A DNA stretch of 64,000 nucleotides, from contig NZ_VISR01000012.1 of the NCBI RefSeq assembly GCF_007827595.1, positions 186,001-250,000 of the forward strand, in the 5' to 3' direction. Numbering within the stretch: position 1 is the first letter of the stretch; the number at the start of each line of letters is the position of its first letter. Positions 1-7,814 of the stretch are shown here, piece after piece. Both the position numbers and the translations under genes were made by a program. This DNA is from Streptomyces sp. BK340 (GTDB taxonomy: Bacteria > Actinomycetota > Actinomycetes > Streptomycetales > Streptomycetaceae). The notes under the pieces were generated by a model. The model was not told the origin of the DNA. It saw only the letters and a program-made list of their open reading frames with translations, and made no database searches.

Positions 1-602
1 CCCTCGCGGTCCAGGGCGGCCAGGTTCTCCAGGAACAGGGAGTGGTTGACGCCGTGGTAGGCGTCCACCCCGAAGCCCAGGCAGGCCACCAGCCGGTGCG
101 GGACCTCGTCGAGACCGGCGACGGCGGCCAGGCTCGCCATGTCCTCCTCCGGCGTGCCGAGCCCGTGTTCGTCCCCGCGCATCAGGATGTCGGTACCGCC
201 GTCCACCAGCACGACGGCGTCCACGCCGCCCAGATGATCGAGGAGCGCCCGGTAGGCGGCGCGCAGCGGCTCGACGCCCGTACGGGGAAAGGCGTACACG
301 GTGTCGGGCATCCCCTGCGACCCGAGCCATCGGGCGAGCGCGCGCTCGGGGAAGTAGTCGCCGCGCAGCGGGGTGTCCGGACGGACGGCGGCGACGTCCT
401 CCGCCACCCAGGTGTCCAGATTCAGGCCGTACAGGTCGGAGAAGGACAGGTTGGCCAGGTGGACCTCCGCACCGGCCGACCGCAGTGCGAACGCCAGGGG
501 CAGTCCGGCGTAGACGTCGAAACCGCCGCCCGCACCGGCGACGAGCACCCGGCGCGCCTCGCGCAGGCGGGTGAAGAAGAGGGGCTCACGCAGGGAGAAC
601 AC
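1..602 (-). CDS. DUF1152 domain protein (N-terminal part; runs off the window)
   Basis: Only the first 200 codons are present; the gene continues past base 1. The GTG at 602 gives a protein beginning with FSLREPLFFTRLREARRVLV, then a glycine-rich VAGAGGGFDVYAGLP segment that looks like a nucleotide or phosphate-binding loop. Further on it has VHLANLSFSDLYGL and a VLVDGGTDILMRGDE segment. This pattern matches what I recall of DUF1152 proteins, whose biochemical function is not established. No signal peptide is visible, so it is probably cytoplasmic. It lies downstream of fprA on the same strand but is separated from it by a strong hairpin, so it probably has its own promoter. The start is uncertain because no good ribosome binding site precedes the GTG. 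Confidence 0.7.
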   Translation of the reverse strand, partial: MFSLREPLFFTRLREARRVLVAGAGGGFDVYAGLPLAFALRSAGAEVHLANLSFSDLYGLNLDTWVAEDVAAVRPDTPLRGDYFPERALARWLGSQGMPDTVYAFPRTGVEPLRAAYRALLDHLGGVDAVVLVDGGTDILMRGDEHGLGTPEEDMASLAAVAGLDEVPHRLVACLGFGVDAYHGVNHSLFLENLAALDRE

Positions 603-620
603 CTCAGGACCCTAACAGGG

Positions 621-665
621 GCCCTGGGAGGCCTCGTTGGACTCGCTTCCGAGGCCTCCCAGGGC
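621..665 (-). terminator. strong hairpin terminator after fprA
   Basis: A 16-bp perfect inverted repeat (621-636 and 650-665, core CCTGGGAGGCCTCG) with a 13-nt loop begins 12 bases beyond the fprA stop codon. There is no U-tract, as is common for Streptomyces terminators. Confidence 0.8.
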
Positions 666-676
666 GCTCCCGGGAA

Positions 677-2041
677 TCAGGCTCCGCTCTCCCGGAGCAT
701 GTCCTCGCGCTCGACGATCTTCACGCGCTCACGGCCCTGCGGCTCGCCAAGGGCTCGCTCGGCGGCGTCCAGCTTGTACCAGCCCTCCCAGGTGGTGAAG
801 CGGACCTCGCGCTCGGCGAGGAACGCGTCCACGGACTCCGGCGCGGGGGAGTCCGGGGTGTGCAGACGGCCGTTCGCGAAGTCGTCCAGCAGGTTGGACA
901 CGGTCTCGTTGGCGTCACCCTTGGTGTGGCCGATCAGGCCGACCGGGCCGCGCCGGATCCAGCCGGTGACGTACGTCGACCGGAGGTGGTTGCCGCTCTC
1001 CTCGATGACCCGGCCGCCCTGGTCCGGGACCGTGCCGGACTCGATGTCCCACGGCAGCTTGGGCAGCTTGTCGGAGAGGTAGCCGACGGCGCGGTAGACC
1101 GCGGTGACGTCCCAGTCCTTGAACTCGCCGGTGCCCTTGACGTTGCCGGTGCCGTCGAGGGCGGTGCGCTCGGTGCGCAGGCCGACCACCCTGCCGTCCT
1201 CGCCGAGGATCTCCGAGGGCGACTCGAAGAAGTGCAGGAACAGCTTGTGGGGCCGGTCGCCGACGTCCCGGATCGCCCAGTTCTCCAGGGTCTTGGCGAC
1301 CATGTCGGCCTGCTTGTTGCCGCGCCGGGTCTCGATCGAGCCCGCGTCGTAGTCGATGTCCTCGGGGTCGACGATGACCTCGATGTTGGGGGAGTGGTCC
1401 AGCTCGCGCAGCTCCATCGGGCTGAACTTGGCCTGTGCCGGGCCACGGCGGCCGAAGACGTGGATCTCCACGGCCTTGTTCGCCTTCAGGCCGTCGTAGA
1501 CGTTCGCGGGTATCTCGGTCGGCAGCAGCTCGTCCGCCGTCTTGGCGAGGATCCGGGCCACGTCGAGCGCCACGTTGCCGACGCCGAGCACGGCGACCTT
1601 CTCGGCCTCCAGCGGCCAGGTGCGCGGCACGTCCGGGTGGCCGTCGTACCAGGACACGAAGTCGGCGGCGCCGTACGAACCTTCCAGCTCGATGCCCGGG
1701 ACCGGCAGATCCCGGTCGGCCGTCGCGCCGGTGGAGAAGATCACCGCGTCGTAGAAGGAACGCAGGTCGTCCAGGCTGATGTCGTTCGGGTAGTCGACGT
1801 TGCCGAACAGCCGGATCTGGGGCTTGTCGAGCACCTGGTGCAGGGCGGTGATGATGCCCTTGATGCGCGGGTGGTCGGGCGCCACGCCGTACCGGATCAG
1901 GCCGAACGGGGCGGGCATCCGCTCGAAGAGGTCGATGGAGACGCCGGGGTCGGCGGCCACCTCGGACTTGAGCAGGGCGTCGGCGGCGTAGATCCCGGCG
2001 GGGCCGGCTCCGACGATGGCTACCCGCAGGGGGCGCGGCAT
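677..2041 (-). CDS. fprA: NADPH-ferredoxin/adrenodoxin-type reductase FprA
   Basis: This 454-residue flavoprotein passes electrons from NADPH through FAD to ferredoxins, for example those serving cytochrome P450s. It opens with the FAD-binding motif VAIVGAGPAGIYAAD. The family segment FGLIRYGVAPDHPRIKG follows near residues 47-63, and the NADP-binding VLGVGNVALDVARIL lies near residues 152-166. Length and order match mycobacterial FprA and mitochondrial adrenodoxin reductase. The ATG at 2041 places this dinucleotide-binding fold at the usual distance from the N terminus. It is divergent from the reductase-epimerase gene at 2209 and ends at a strong terminator. The P450 at 25-26 kb could be one distant client, but that is speculation. 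Confidence 0.95.
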   Translation of the reverse strand: MPRPLRVAIVGAGPAGIYAADALLKSEVAADPGVSIDLFERMPAPFGLIRYGVAPDHPRIKGIITALHQVLDKPQIRLFGNVDYPNDISLDDLRSFYDAVIFSTGATADRDLPVPGIELEGSYGAADFVSWYDGHPDVPRTWPLEAEKVAVLGVGNVALDVARILAKTADELLPTEIPANVYDGLKANKAVEIHVFGRRGPAQAKFSPMELRELDHSPNIEVIVDPEDIDYDAGSIETRRGNKQADMVAKTLENWAIRDVGDRPHKLFLHFFESPSEILGEDGRVVGLRTERTALDGTGNVKGTGEFKDWDVTAVYRAVGYLSDKLPKLPWDIESGTVPDQGGRVIEESGNHLRSTYVTGWIRRGPVGLIGHTKGDANETVSNLLDDFANGRLHTPDSPAPESVDAFLAEREVRFTTWEGWYKLDAAERALGEPQGRERVKIVEREDMLRESGA

Positions 2042-2089
2042 GATCAGTTCCCTTCGAGCGTGATCAGATACTCGAGTGGGAAGCCTAGA

Positions 2090-2105
2090 CTAAGGCAGAC
2101 CTAAG
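2090..2105. promoter_or_regulatory. AT-rich near-palindrome upstream of fprA (iron-box-like, weak)
   Basis: The sequence CTAAGGCAGACCTAAG is a near-palindrome in an unusually AT-rich stretch 49-64 bases upstream of the fprA start. Its TTAGGT half resembles a half-site of the DmdR/IdeR iron box, but the overall match to the 19-bp consensus is poor, so iron control is only a possibility. Confidence 0.3.
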
Positions 2106-2131
2106 TTAGTACACGGGTCCGGTCTATGACC

Positions 2132-2150
2132 TCATAAGTGGATCTTATGA
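2132..2150. promoter_or_regulatory. inverted repeat in the fprA/epimerase divergent region
   Basis: Arms TCATAAG and CTTATGA flank a 5-bp centre. A third CTTATGG-like half lies just downstream near 2165. The position between two divergent starts suggests an operator for one or both genes; the regulator is unknown. Confidence 0.4.
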
Positions 2151-2208
2151 CTTCTCCAGGGGTCTCTTATGGAGGTCTCCTGCCCGGGGTCTCGTCGGAG
2201 GAGGGCGC

Positions 2209-3270
2209 GTGGGCGGAGGCGGGGAGACGACCGTCGTGGTGACCGGCGGCAGCGGCTTCGTCGGCAGCCATCTCGTACGGCGGCTGCTGGAGCGGGGATA
2301 CCAGGTCCGCACCACTGTACGCAGCACCGGCGACGCGGCGAAGGTGCGGCCGCTGTGGGAGATGCAGGAGGCGTTTCCGAACCGACTGGCGTTGTTCGAG
2401 GCGGACTTGCTGAAGGAGGGCTCGTTCGACGAGGCGTTCCGCGGCTGCCCGGTCGTCTTCCACGTGGCCTCGCCGTTCCTCATGCCGGAGCGGATCAGGG
2501 ACGCCCGGCGGGACGTGGTGGACCCGGCGCTGCTCGGCACCCGCAACGTGCTGGCGAGCATCGAGCGGACCCCGGAGGCCCGGACCCTGGTGTTCACCTC
2601 CACCGTGGGCGCGGTGTTCGGTGACTACGCGGACGTCCTGCACATGGACGGCCAGGTGCTGTCCGAGCGGTACTTCAACACCACCAGCACGCCCGAGAAC
2701 AACCCCTACCACTATGCCAAGACCGTCGCCGAACGCGCGGCCTGGGACGCCGAGGCCGCACAGGACCGCTGGCGCATGGTGTCCGTCAACCCCGGCCTGA
2801 TACTGGGCCCTTCCCTCCCCCCCGCCTCCGAGTCCGGCAGTCTCTTCCTCCTCGACGAGCTGTTCAAGGGCTACTTCTGCTACGGCGCCCCCGACTTCAG
2901 CTTCACCACGGCCGACGTGCGGGACGTGGCCGACGCGCACATCGCGGCCGCCGAGAACCCCCGGGCCAGGGGCCGTTACATCGTGGCGGCCGAGGCGATG
3001 ACGTCGTTCCACGAGATGGCACGCATCATCCGCACCCGCCACCCCTACGACCCGCGCCTGCCGCGCACCGCGCTCCCGCACTGGCCGGTACGCATCCTGG
3101 GTCCCTCCTTCGGCCTCACCCAGGACTACATGCGCAAGCACCTCGGCATCCGCTTCCGCGTCGACAACCGCCGCGGTGTCGACGAACTGGGGCTCACCTA
3201 CCGGCCGGTGGCCGAGACCCTGCTCGACCACTACGAGAACTGGCGCGCGCGACGGCGCCGACCGGGCTGA
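2209..3270 (+). CDS. NAD(P)-dependent reductase/epimerase of the extended SDR family (dihydroflavonol-reductase-like)
   Basis: This 353-residue Rossmann-fold enzyme probably reduces an aldehyde or ketone. The N-terminal TVVVTGGSGFVGSHLVRRLL is the nucleotide-binding motif of extended SDRs, and the basic VRTTVRST segment after the second strand suggests NADPH. The catalytic Y-x3-K pair is YHYAK near residue 168, with FTSTVGAVFG supplying the active-site serine region. Later segments FTTADVRDVADAHIAA and RGRYIVAAEAMTSF resemble the dihydroflavonol-4-reductase/cinnamoyl-CoA reductase branch. A GGAGGAGGG ribosome site about 6 bases before the GTG at 2209 fixes the start. It is divergent from fprA and convergent with the NlpC/P60 gene. 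The natural substrate cannot be told from sequence. Confidence 0.85.
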   Translation: MGGGGETTVVVTGGSGFVGSHLVRRLLERGYQVRTTVRSTGDAAKVRPLWEMQEAFPNRLALFEADLLKEGSFDEAFRGCPVVFHVASPFLMPERIRDARRDVVDPALLGTRNVLASIERTPEARTLVFTSTVGAVFGDYADVLHMDGQVLSERYFNTTSTPENNPYHYAKTVAERAAWDAEAAQDRWRMVSVNPGLILGPSLPPASESGSLFLLDELFKGYFCYGAPDFSFTTADVRDVADAHIAAAENPRARGRYIVAAEAMTSFHEMARIIRTRHPYDPRLPRTALPHWPVRILGPSFGLTQDYMRKHLGIRFRVDNRRGVDELGLTYRPVAETLLDHYENWRARRRRPG

Positions 3271-3289
3271 GGCGAGCCCGCCCGCGGCG

Positions 3290-5239
3290 TCACGCCGGCC
3301 GGATCACCCGGTGGATCGCCGCCTCCCCGGCGCCGTAGATCGACTCCTCGCGGATGTACGACCCCGGGCCCGGCGCATGGATCATCATGCCGTCGCCGGT
3401 GTGCAGGCCCACATGCCGGTCGTCGTCGAAGAAGAGGACGAGGTCACCGGGTTCGAGACCGGCCAGCGTGACCGGCGTGCCCCCGAGCGCCTGCTGGTGC
3501 GCGGCCCGCGGCAGTGTGACCCCGGCCGTCTTCCATGCCGCCTGGGTGAGGCTGGAGCAGTCGTACGAGTCCGGCCCCGTCGCACCCCATACACACGGCT
3601 TCCCGACCTGCGCCCGAGCGAAGGCGATGGCCTTCTCGGCGCGTAGGGCGCGGGGCGACTGCGGGGTGGGGGTGACGGGCGCGTACGAGCCGGTGTCGGT
3701 CGTGGTGGAAACGGTCGTGGCGGAAACGGTGGTGACGGGCGCGGCGAAGGAGCCGGTGCCGGCCGGGAAGGGGACGACTGGGGCAGGGGCAGGGGCAGGG
3801 GCAGGGGCGGGGACTGGGGGTGGGGTGAACGTGGGGGTGCCGGCGGTTACGGGCGCGGTGAAGGCCCCGGTGTCGGTGGGGAGGGGTGCGGCGAAGGCGC
3901 CGGTGTCGGCCGGAAGGGGCGCCGCGAAGGATCCGGTGTCGGTGGGGAGGGGGAAGGTGAAGGCGCCGGTGTCGGTGGGAAGCGGTGCGGTGAAGGATCC
4001 GGTGTCGGTGGGGAGGGGTGCGGCGAAGGCGCCGGTGTCGGCCGGAAGCGGTGCGGTGAAGGCCCCGGTGTCGGTGGGGAGGGGTGCGGCGAAGGCGCCG
4101 GTGTCGGCCGGAAGCGGTGCGGCGAAGGCGCCGGTGTCGGTCGGGAGGGGGAAGGTGAAGGCGCCGGTGTCGGCCGGAAGGGGCGCCGCGAAGGACCCGG
4201 TGTCGGCCGGAAGGGGCGCCGCGAAGGACCCGGTGTCGGGCTGAAGGCCTGCGGGCAGTGGCGTGGCGAAGGAGCCCGTGTCGGTCAGAGGGGCTGTCGC
4301 GGCCGGGCGGTCGTAGGGCTCGGTGCCGGCGGGAAGCGCGGCCGCGCCGAGCGAGCCGGCCGCATCCTGTGCCGGGAACACACCGGGTGCCGCCCACTGC
4401 GGTGCGCGCCACTGGTCCCCGGCCGGCTGCGGCGCCTGGCCCCCCGCGGCGCCCAGGGCGTCCGGCGTGGCGGCCGTGGCGGCCAGGGTGTTGCCGCGGG
4501 ACAACACGTCCCGGGCCGCGGCGAGTTTGCGCCGGTTCTCCGCCTTGGACGCCGCCGGGGCGGGTCGCCGGGACCCCGCGGCGGGGGCGGGCAGTGCCCG
4601 GGGCTCCTGCTGCGGGGCCGCGGGGGCGGCGGGGAGAGGCAGTGCGGCCGGCTGCGCCGAGGTACGGCCCGCCGGTTCCAGCATGGCCCGGCTCGGCGGC
4701 TCGGCAGCGGCTCGGCCGGGGAGTTCCAGCGCGGTGCGGTCGCCCGCTGCTTCCATGACCCGGCTGGTCAGTTCGGGAACTGCGCGGCTCGTCAGTTCGG
4801 GGACGGGCCGAGCGGTCAGCTCGGCCACGGCCCCACTCGGCAGCTCCGGCAGCGCACGGGCACCCGTCAGCCCCGAAGGTCCGGCGGGCAGCTCCGGCAG
4901 ACCGCGTCCCGGTGCCTCCCGGTCACCACCGGGGCGATCGCCGCCACCGCGGTCCGAGGAGCGGTCCGGGGCGGCCCGCCGGTCGGGCATCCGGTCCGCC
5001 GGCAGGACCGCGGGTACGGAGGGGCCGAGCTTGGCCCGCGCCCCTTCGAACCACTCCCTGGCCACCTCGTCGAGCGCCGGATCCGAGCGCCGGTCCGGCC
5101 GCTTGGCCAGCGGAACACCACGAGTCCGTGTCGCCCCCGCCATGGCCCGTGTCGCGTTGAAGTTCCCCGTATCGACCTCGGCACGGTCGTAGAGGGAGTT
5201 GATCCGCTGCCGGACCTCGTCGCGGCTGTCCGTCGCCAT
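3290..5239 (-). CDS. NlpC/P60 (C40) peptidase-domain protein with long repetitive linker
   Basis: The last roughly 115 residues form an NlpC/P60 cell-wall peptidase domain: KAIAFARAQVGKPCVWGATG, the nucleophile motif YDCSSLTQAAW, and the histidine region DRHVGLHTGDGMMIHAPGPG. Such enzymes normally cut gamma-D-Glu-diaminopimelate bonds in peptidoglycan stem peptides. The first 60 residues (MATDSRDEVRQRINSLYDRA, then DTGNFNATRAMAG) look conserved. Between them lie about 450 residues rich in Ala, Pro and charged residues, including 13 copies of an 11-residue DTGxF repeat and a Pro-Ala run. I see no signal peptide, which is odd for a wall hydrolase. The start was set at the ATG at 5239 because the N-terminal block begins there; an ATG four codons upstream is possible. 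Confidence 0.85.
   Translation of the reverse strand: MATDSRDEVRQRINSLYDRAEVDTGNFNATRAMAGATRTRGVPLAKRPDRRSDPALDEVAREWFEGARAKLGPSVPAVLPADRMPDRRAAPDRSSDRGGGDRPGGDREAPGRGLPELPAGPSGLTGARALPELPSGAVAELTARPVPELTSRAVPELTSRVMEAAGDRTALELPGRAAAEPPSRAMLEPAGRTSAQPAALPLPAAPAAPQQEPRALPAPAAGSRRPAPAASKAENRRKLAAARDVLSRGNTLAATAATPDALGAAGGQAPQPAGDQWRAPQWAAPGVFPAQDAAGSLGAAALPAGTEPYDRPAATAPLTDTGSFATPLPAGLQPDTGSFAAPLPADTGSFAAPLPADTGAFTFPLPTDTGAFAAPLPADTGAFAAPLPTDTGAFTAPLPADTGAFAAPLPTDTGSFTAPLPTDTGAFTFPLPTDTGSFAAPLPADTGAFAAPLPTDTGAFTAPVTAGTPTFTPPPVPAPAPAPAPAPVVPFPAGTGSFAAPVTTVSATTVSTTTDTGSYAPVTPTPQSPRALRAEKAIAFARAQVGKPCVWGATGPDSYDCSSLTQAAWKTAGVTLPRAAHQQALGGTPVTLAGLEPGDLVLFFDDDRHVGLHTGDGMMIHAPGPGSYIREESIYGAGEAAIHRVIRPA
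3842..4282 (-). repeat. 33-bp coding tandem repeat (13 units of DTG[SA]F..PLP[AT])
   Basis: Thirteen in-frame units of 11 codons encode variants of DTGSFAAPLPA, DTGAFTAPLPT and DTGAFTFPLPT; the first carries four extra residues. Variant units recur in blocks, as expected from slippage or recombination. The same DTG-x-F motif also occurs once in the protein's conserved N-terminal block. Confidence 0.9.
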
Positions 5240-5251
5240 GAAGGGACGCAC

Positions 5252-5684
5252 TCCTTCCGTGCTCCGCCTACCGAGTCAGCTGTCGGGTTCGGGCGGTCGG
5301 TTCCGGAAGGCGTGCCCTACGGCCTTCGCCTGCAAGGGCGTTGGCCGATTCACCCCGAAGTCGGTCGGGTCCCCGGCTCCGGTCGCACTCCACGGTGCAC
5401 CGGATTCGGCGGAGGCCACGCGGCCCGGCGCGGTTCGCCGGGGGAGCCGTGCGGCCTGGTCGTCAACCTAGCCAATTTGTGTGGCCCGTGTGAAGGTTGA
5501 AGTGCGTAATGTCCGATACAGATATGTGATGTTCGTCTTGGCATTCGAGATGAGGCACCCTCGGGTGGCGCGGTGCCTATGAGATTCTGATGAATTCTCG
5601 GGACGCCTGAACACTCGGGCGCTCGGATCCGTATGGGGCGGGGGATTTCCATGCGAGCCGCTCGACAGACTCAGAGGTACTTCC
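5252..5684 (+). promoter_or_regulatory. 433-bp divergent intergenic region with AT-rich core and hairpin
   Basis: No gene is supported here. The half nearest the DUF1996 gene (about 5464-5610) is much more AT-rich than its surroundings and probably carries its promoter. It includes an inverted repeat, AGGCACC at 5553-5559 and GGTGCCT at 5572-5578, which could be an operator or leader structure. Nothing notable was seen in 5252-5463 beyond the 5' side of the NlpC/P60 gene. Confidence 0.45.
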
Positions 5685-7736
5685 GTGGGACGCAACACGC
5701 GCAGACGCCCGACCCGTGCACGACGCGCGACCTTCGCAGCGGTCGCCCTGATGCTGGGCGGAGGCGGGCTCGTCGCGGCGAATGTCTACGCCTCGGCCAC
5801 CGAGGGCACATGGGGCGGTGGCGGCACCGACGCGACCGGACAGGTCCGCTCCGCGGGCATGGCCACGATCGACTGCCCGGACGTCGGCAGCCGCCTGACG
5901 ACGGTGCCGGACGACGCACGTGAGGCCGTCGACCGCGAACTCGCCCAGCTGGACCAGCAGACAGCGGCCGCGTACCAGCAACTTCAGGCGTCGGCCGAGT
6001 CCGTGCGCCAGGACCCCACGGCCGCGGACGAGCCCATCATGAACCCGCTGAAGGAGAAGCGGTCGGCCACGATCGAGCGGATCGCCGTCGCCATCGACCA
6101 GGCGGGTGACCGGCCGGAAGGACTGGAGTCCCTGGCCGCCTGCACCCTGCGCCCCGCCCAGGACGGCGCGGGCGGCGACACCGGCAACGCCGGCCAGGGC
6201 AGCGCCGCCCCGAGCGACGGAGCCCAGCAGGGCTCCGGCCAGGGCCAGAACGGCGCCGGCCAGGGCGGCAACGGTCCCGTCGCCTCCGACTACGCGGACA
6301 TCACCTCCGTACAGCCGAACGTGCCTAACCCGCCCCAGCAGGACGACGCCTCGCGCGGCACGTTCACCTCCGAGTGCGGTGTCAACGCAGGCGGCTTGTT
6401 CAACTCGGACAACGTGATCGTGGCACCCGGCGTCTCCAACGGCGCCCACCACTTCCACGACTACATCGGCAACCAGTCCAACAACGCCTTCGCCAGCGAC
6501 GACGTCCTGGCCAACGCCCAGACCAGCTGCGTGGACCAGGGCGACAAGTCCACGTACTACTGGCCGGTGCTGCGGCTGCAGAACGGCAAGCAGGAACGGG
6601 ACGCCGGCGCCCCGGGCGGCGGCACGGAGGGCAACGCGGGCCAGATCGTCACGGCCAAGCAGGTGACGCTGACCTTCGTGGGCAGCCCGCGCGGCAAGGT
6701 CACGGAGATGCCACGCCTGCTGCGCATCATCACCGGCGACGCCAAGGCCTTCGTCAACGGCCCCACCAACGCCAACGCCTCCTGGAGCTGCACCGGTTTC
6801 GAGGACCGGCAGCTGAAGGACAAGTACCCGCTGTGTCCGTCCGGCAGCGACGTGGTGCGCACCTTCCGCTTCCAGAGCTGCTGGGACGGCCGCAACATCG
6901 ACAGCGCCAACCACCGCACCCACGTGGCCTTCGCCGGCCCCGACGGTGCCTGTCCCGAGGGTTTCCGGGCGATCCCGCAGCTGGTCCAGCGCATCGTCTA
7001 CGACGTCGCCGCGCCGAGCCTGGACGACGGCGGGCGGACGGTGCCGCTCTTCGCGGTGGACTCCTTCCCCGAGCAGCTGCACAAGCCGGTCACCGACCAC
7101 GGCGACTTCATCAACGTCTTCGACGAGGACCTGATGCGCGAGATGGTCGACTGCATCAACTCCGGCCGGACCTGCGGACCCCGCGGCGGTGACGACTCCG
7201 GTGCCACCACGGCCCCGAGCCCGAGCGACGACAACGGTGCGTCGGACGCCCCGGGCACGGGCACCGGCGGAGCCACGGCCGACCCCGCCACGAGCGCCCC
7301 GGCCGAGCCCGCCCCGGCCTCCTCCGAAGCGACGCAGGAGCCCAGGACCGACGCGACGACCTCGCCGGCGAACACCACCAAGCACGACAAGCCCGCCAAG
7401 CACGACAGCCAGTCCTCCCAGCAGGACGGCCGCACCAAGCAGGACAGCGAGGGCGGGCAGACCGCTCCCGCGAAGGCCGACAAGGCTTCCCCGGCCGCGC
7501 CGTCCCACTCGGGCGCCGGCGAGGTCGGCCAGGCCACCCGGACCCCTGCCGGCGGTCAGGCCGCCAAGTCCCCGGCCGCGCAGGAGCAGCCCCCCGCCGA
7601 CCGGACGGAACCCCAGGCGGTCCAGGGCGGCGGCCTCGCCGAGACCGGCGCACACCTGTGGCCCGCAGCCATCGGCATGTTGCTCGCCCTGTCCGGCCTC
7701 GTCATGCTGCTCCGGGCCAAGCGCCTGCGGTACTGA
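5685..7736 (+). CDS. Cell-wall-anchored DUF1996 protein with LAETG sorting signal
   Basis: This 683-residue secreted protein has four parts. An N-terminal RRxTF-type leader and hydrophobic stretch (about residues 8-35) is followed by an acidic helical segment. The DUF1996 domain (about 210-490) contains the histidine-rich GVSNGAHHFHDYIGN and cysteine-containing motifs such as FTSECGVNAGG, FRFQSCWDGRN and PDGACPEGF. A disordered Ser/Thr/Pro/Lys-rich stalk follows. The C terminus is LAETG, then a hydrophobic helix and the basic tail RAKRLRY. LAxTG-helix-basic tail is the sorting signal of class E sortases in Streptomyces, so the protein is probably fixed to peptidoglycan. DUF1996 proteins have no settled function, though some fungal members are linked to wall or polysaccharide remodelling. 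The GTG start follows an AGAGGT ribosome site. Confidence 0.9.
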   Translation: MGRNTRRRPTRARRATFAAVALMLGGGGLVAANVYASATEGTWGGGGTDATGQVRSAGMATIDCPDVGSRLTTVPDDAREAVDRELAQLDQQTAAAYQQLQASAESVRQDPTAADEPIMNPLKEKRSATIERIAVAIDQAGDRPEGLESLAACTLRPAQDGAGGDTGNAGQGSAAPSDGAQQGSGQGQNGAGQGGNGPVASDYADITSVQPNVPNPPQQDDASRGTFTSECGVNAGGLFNSDNVIVAPGVSNGAHHFHDYIGNQSNNAFASDDVLANAQTSCVDQGDKSTYYWPVLRLQNGKQERDAGAPGGGTEGNAGQIVTAKQVTLTFVGSPRGKVTEMPRLLRIITGDAKAFVNGPTNANASWSCTGFEDRQLKDKYPLCPSGSDVVRTFRFQSCWDGRNIDSANHRTHVAFAGPDGACPEGFRAIPQLVQRIVYDVAAPSLDDGGRTVPLFAVDSFPEQLHKPVTDHGDFINVFDEDLMREMVDCINSGRTCGPRGGDDSGATTAPSPSDDNGASDAPGTGTGGATADPATSAPAEPAPASSEATQEPRTDATTSPANTTKHDKPAKHDSQSSQQDGRTKQDSEGGQTAPAKADKASPAAPSHSGAGEVGQATRTPAGGQAAKSPAAQEQPPADRTEPQAVQGGGLAETGAHLWPAAIGMLLALSGLVMLLRAKRLRY

Positions 7737-7749
7737 CCGCACGGAACGG

Positions 7750-7792
7750 CGGAACGGCGGCCCCACCCTCCAGCGGTGCGGCCGCCGTTCCG
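7750..7792. terminator. bidirectional hairpin between convergent genes
   Basis: Arms of 13 bp (7750-7762 and 7780-7792, core GGAACGGCGGCC/GGCCGCCGTTCC) lie between the convergent stops of the DUF1996 and lipoprotein genes. Confidence 0.75.
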
Positions 7793-7814
7793 TCGTTCGG
7801 AGCCGCGGTGCTCG

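Noticed and set aside
3783..3810. GGGGCA tandem microsatellite
   Set aside because: It is the coding run for a Pro-Ala linker in the NlpC/P60 protein, with no independent role apparent.
3842..4282. Regularly spaced 33-bp repeats resembling a CRISPR array
   Set aside because: The repeats are contiguous, have no spacers, and are in frame within the NlpC/P60 gene, encoding DTGxF units.
5577..7766. Minus-strand 729-codon open frame opposite the DUF1996 gene
   Set aside because: Its translation is low-complexity Gly/Val/Leu/Arg typical of a high-GC antisense shadow, whereas the plus strand encodes a signal peptide, a domain and a sorting motif.
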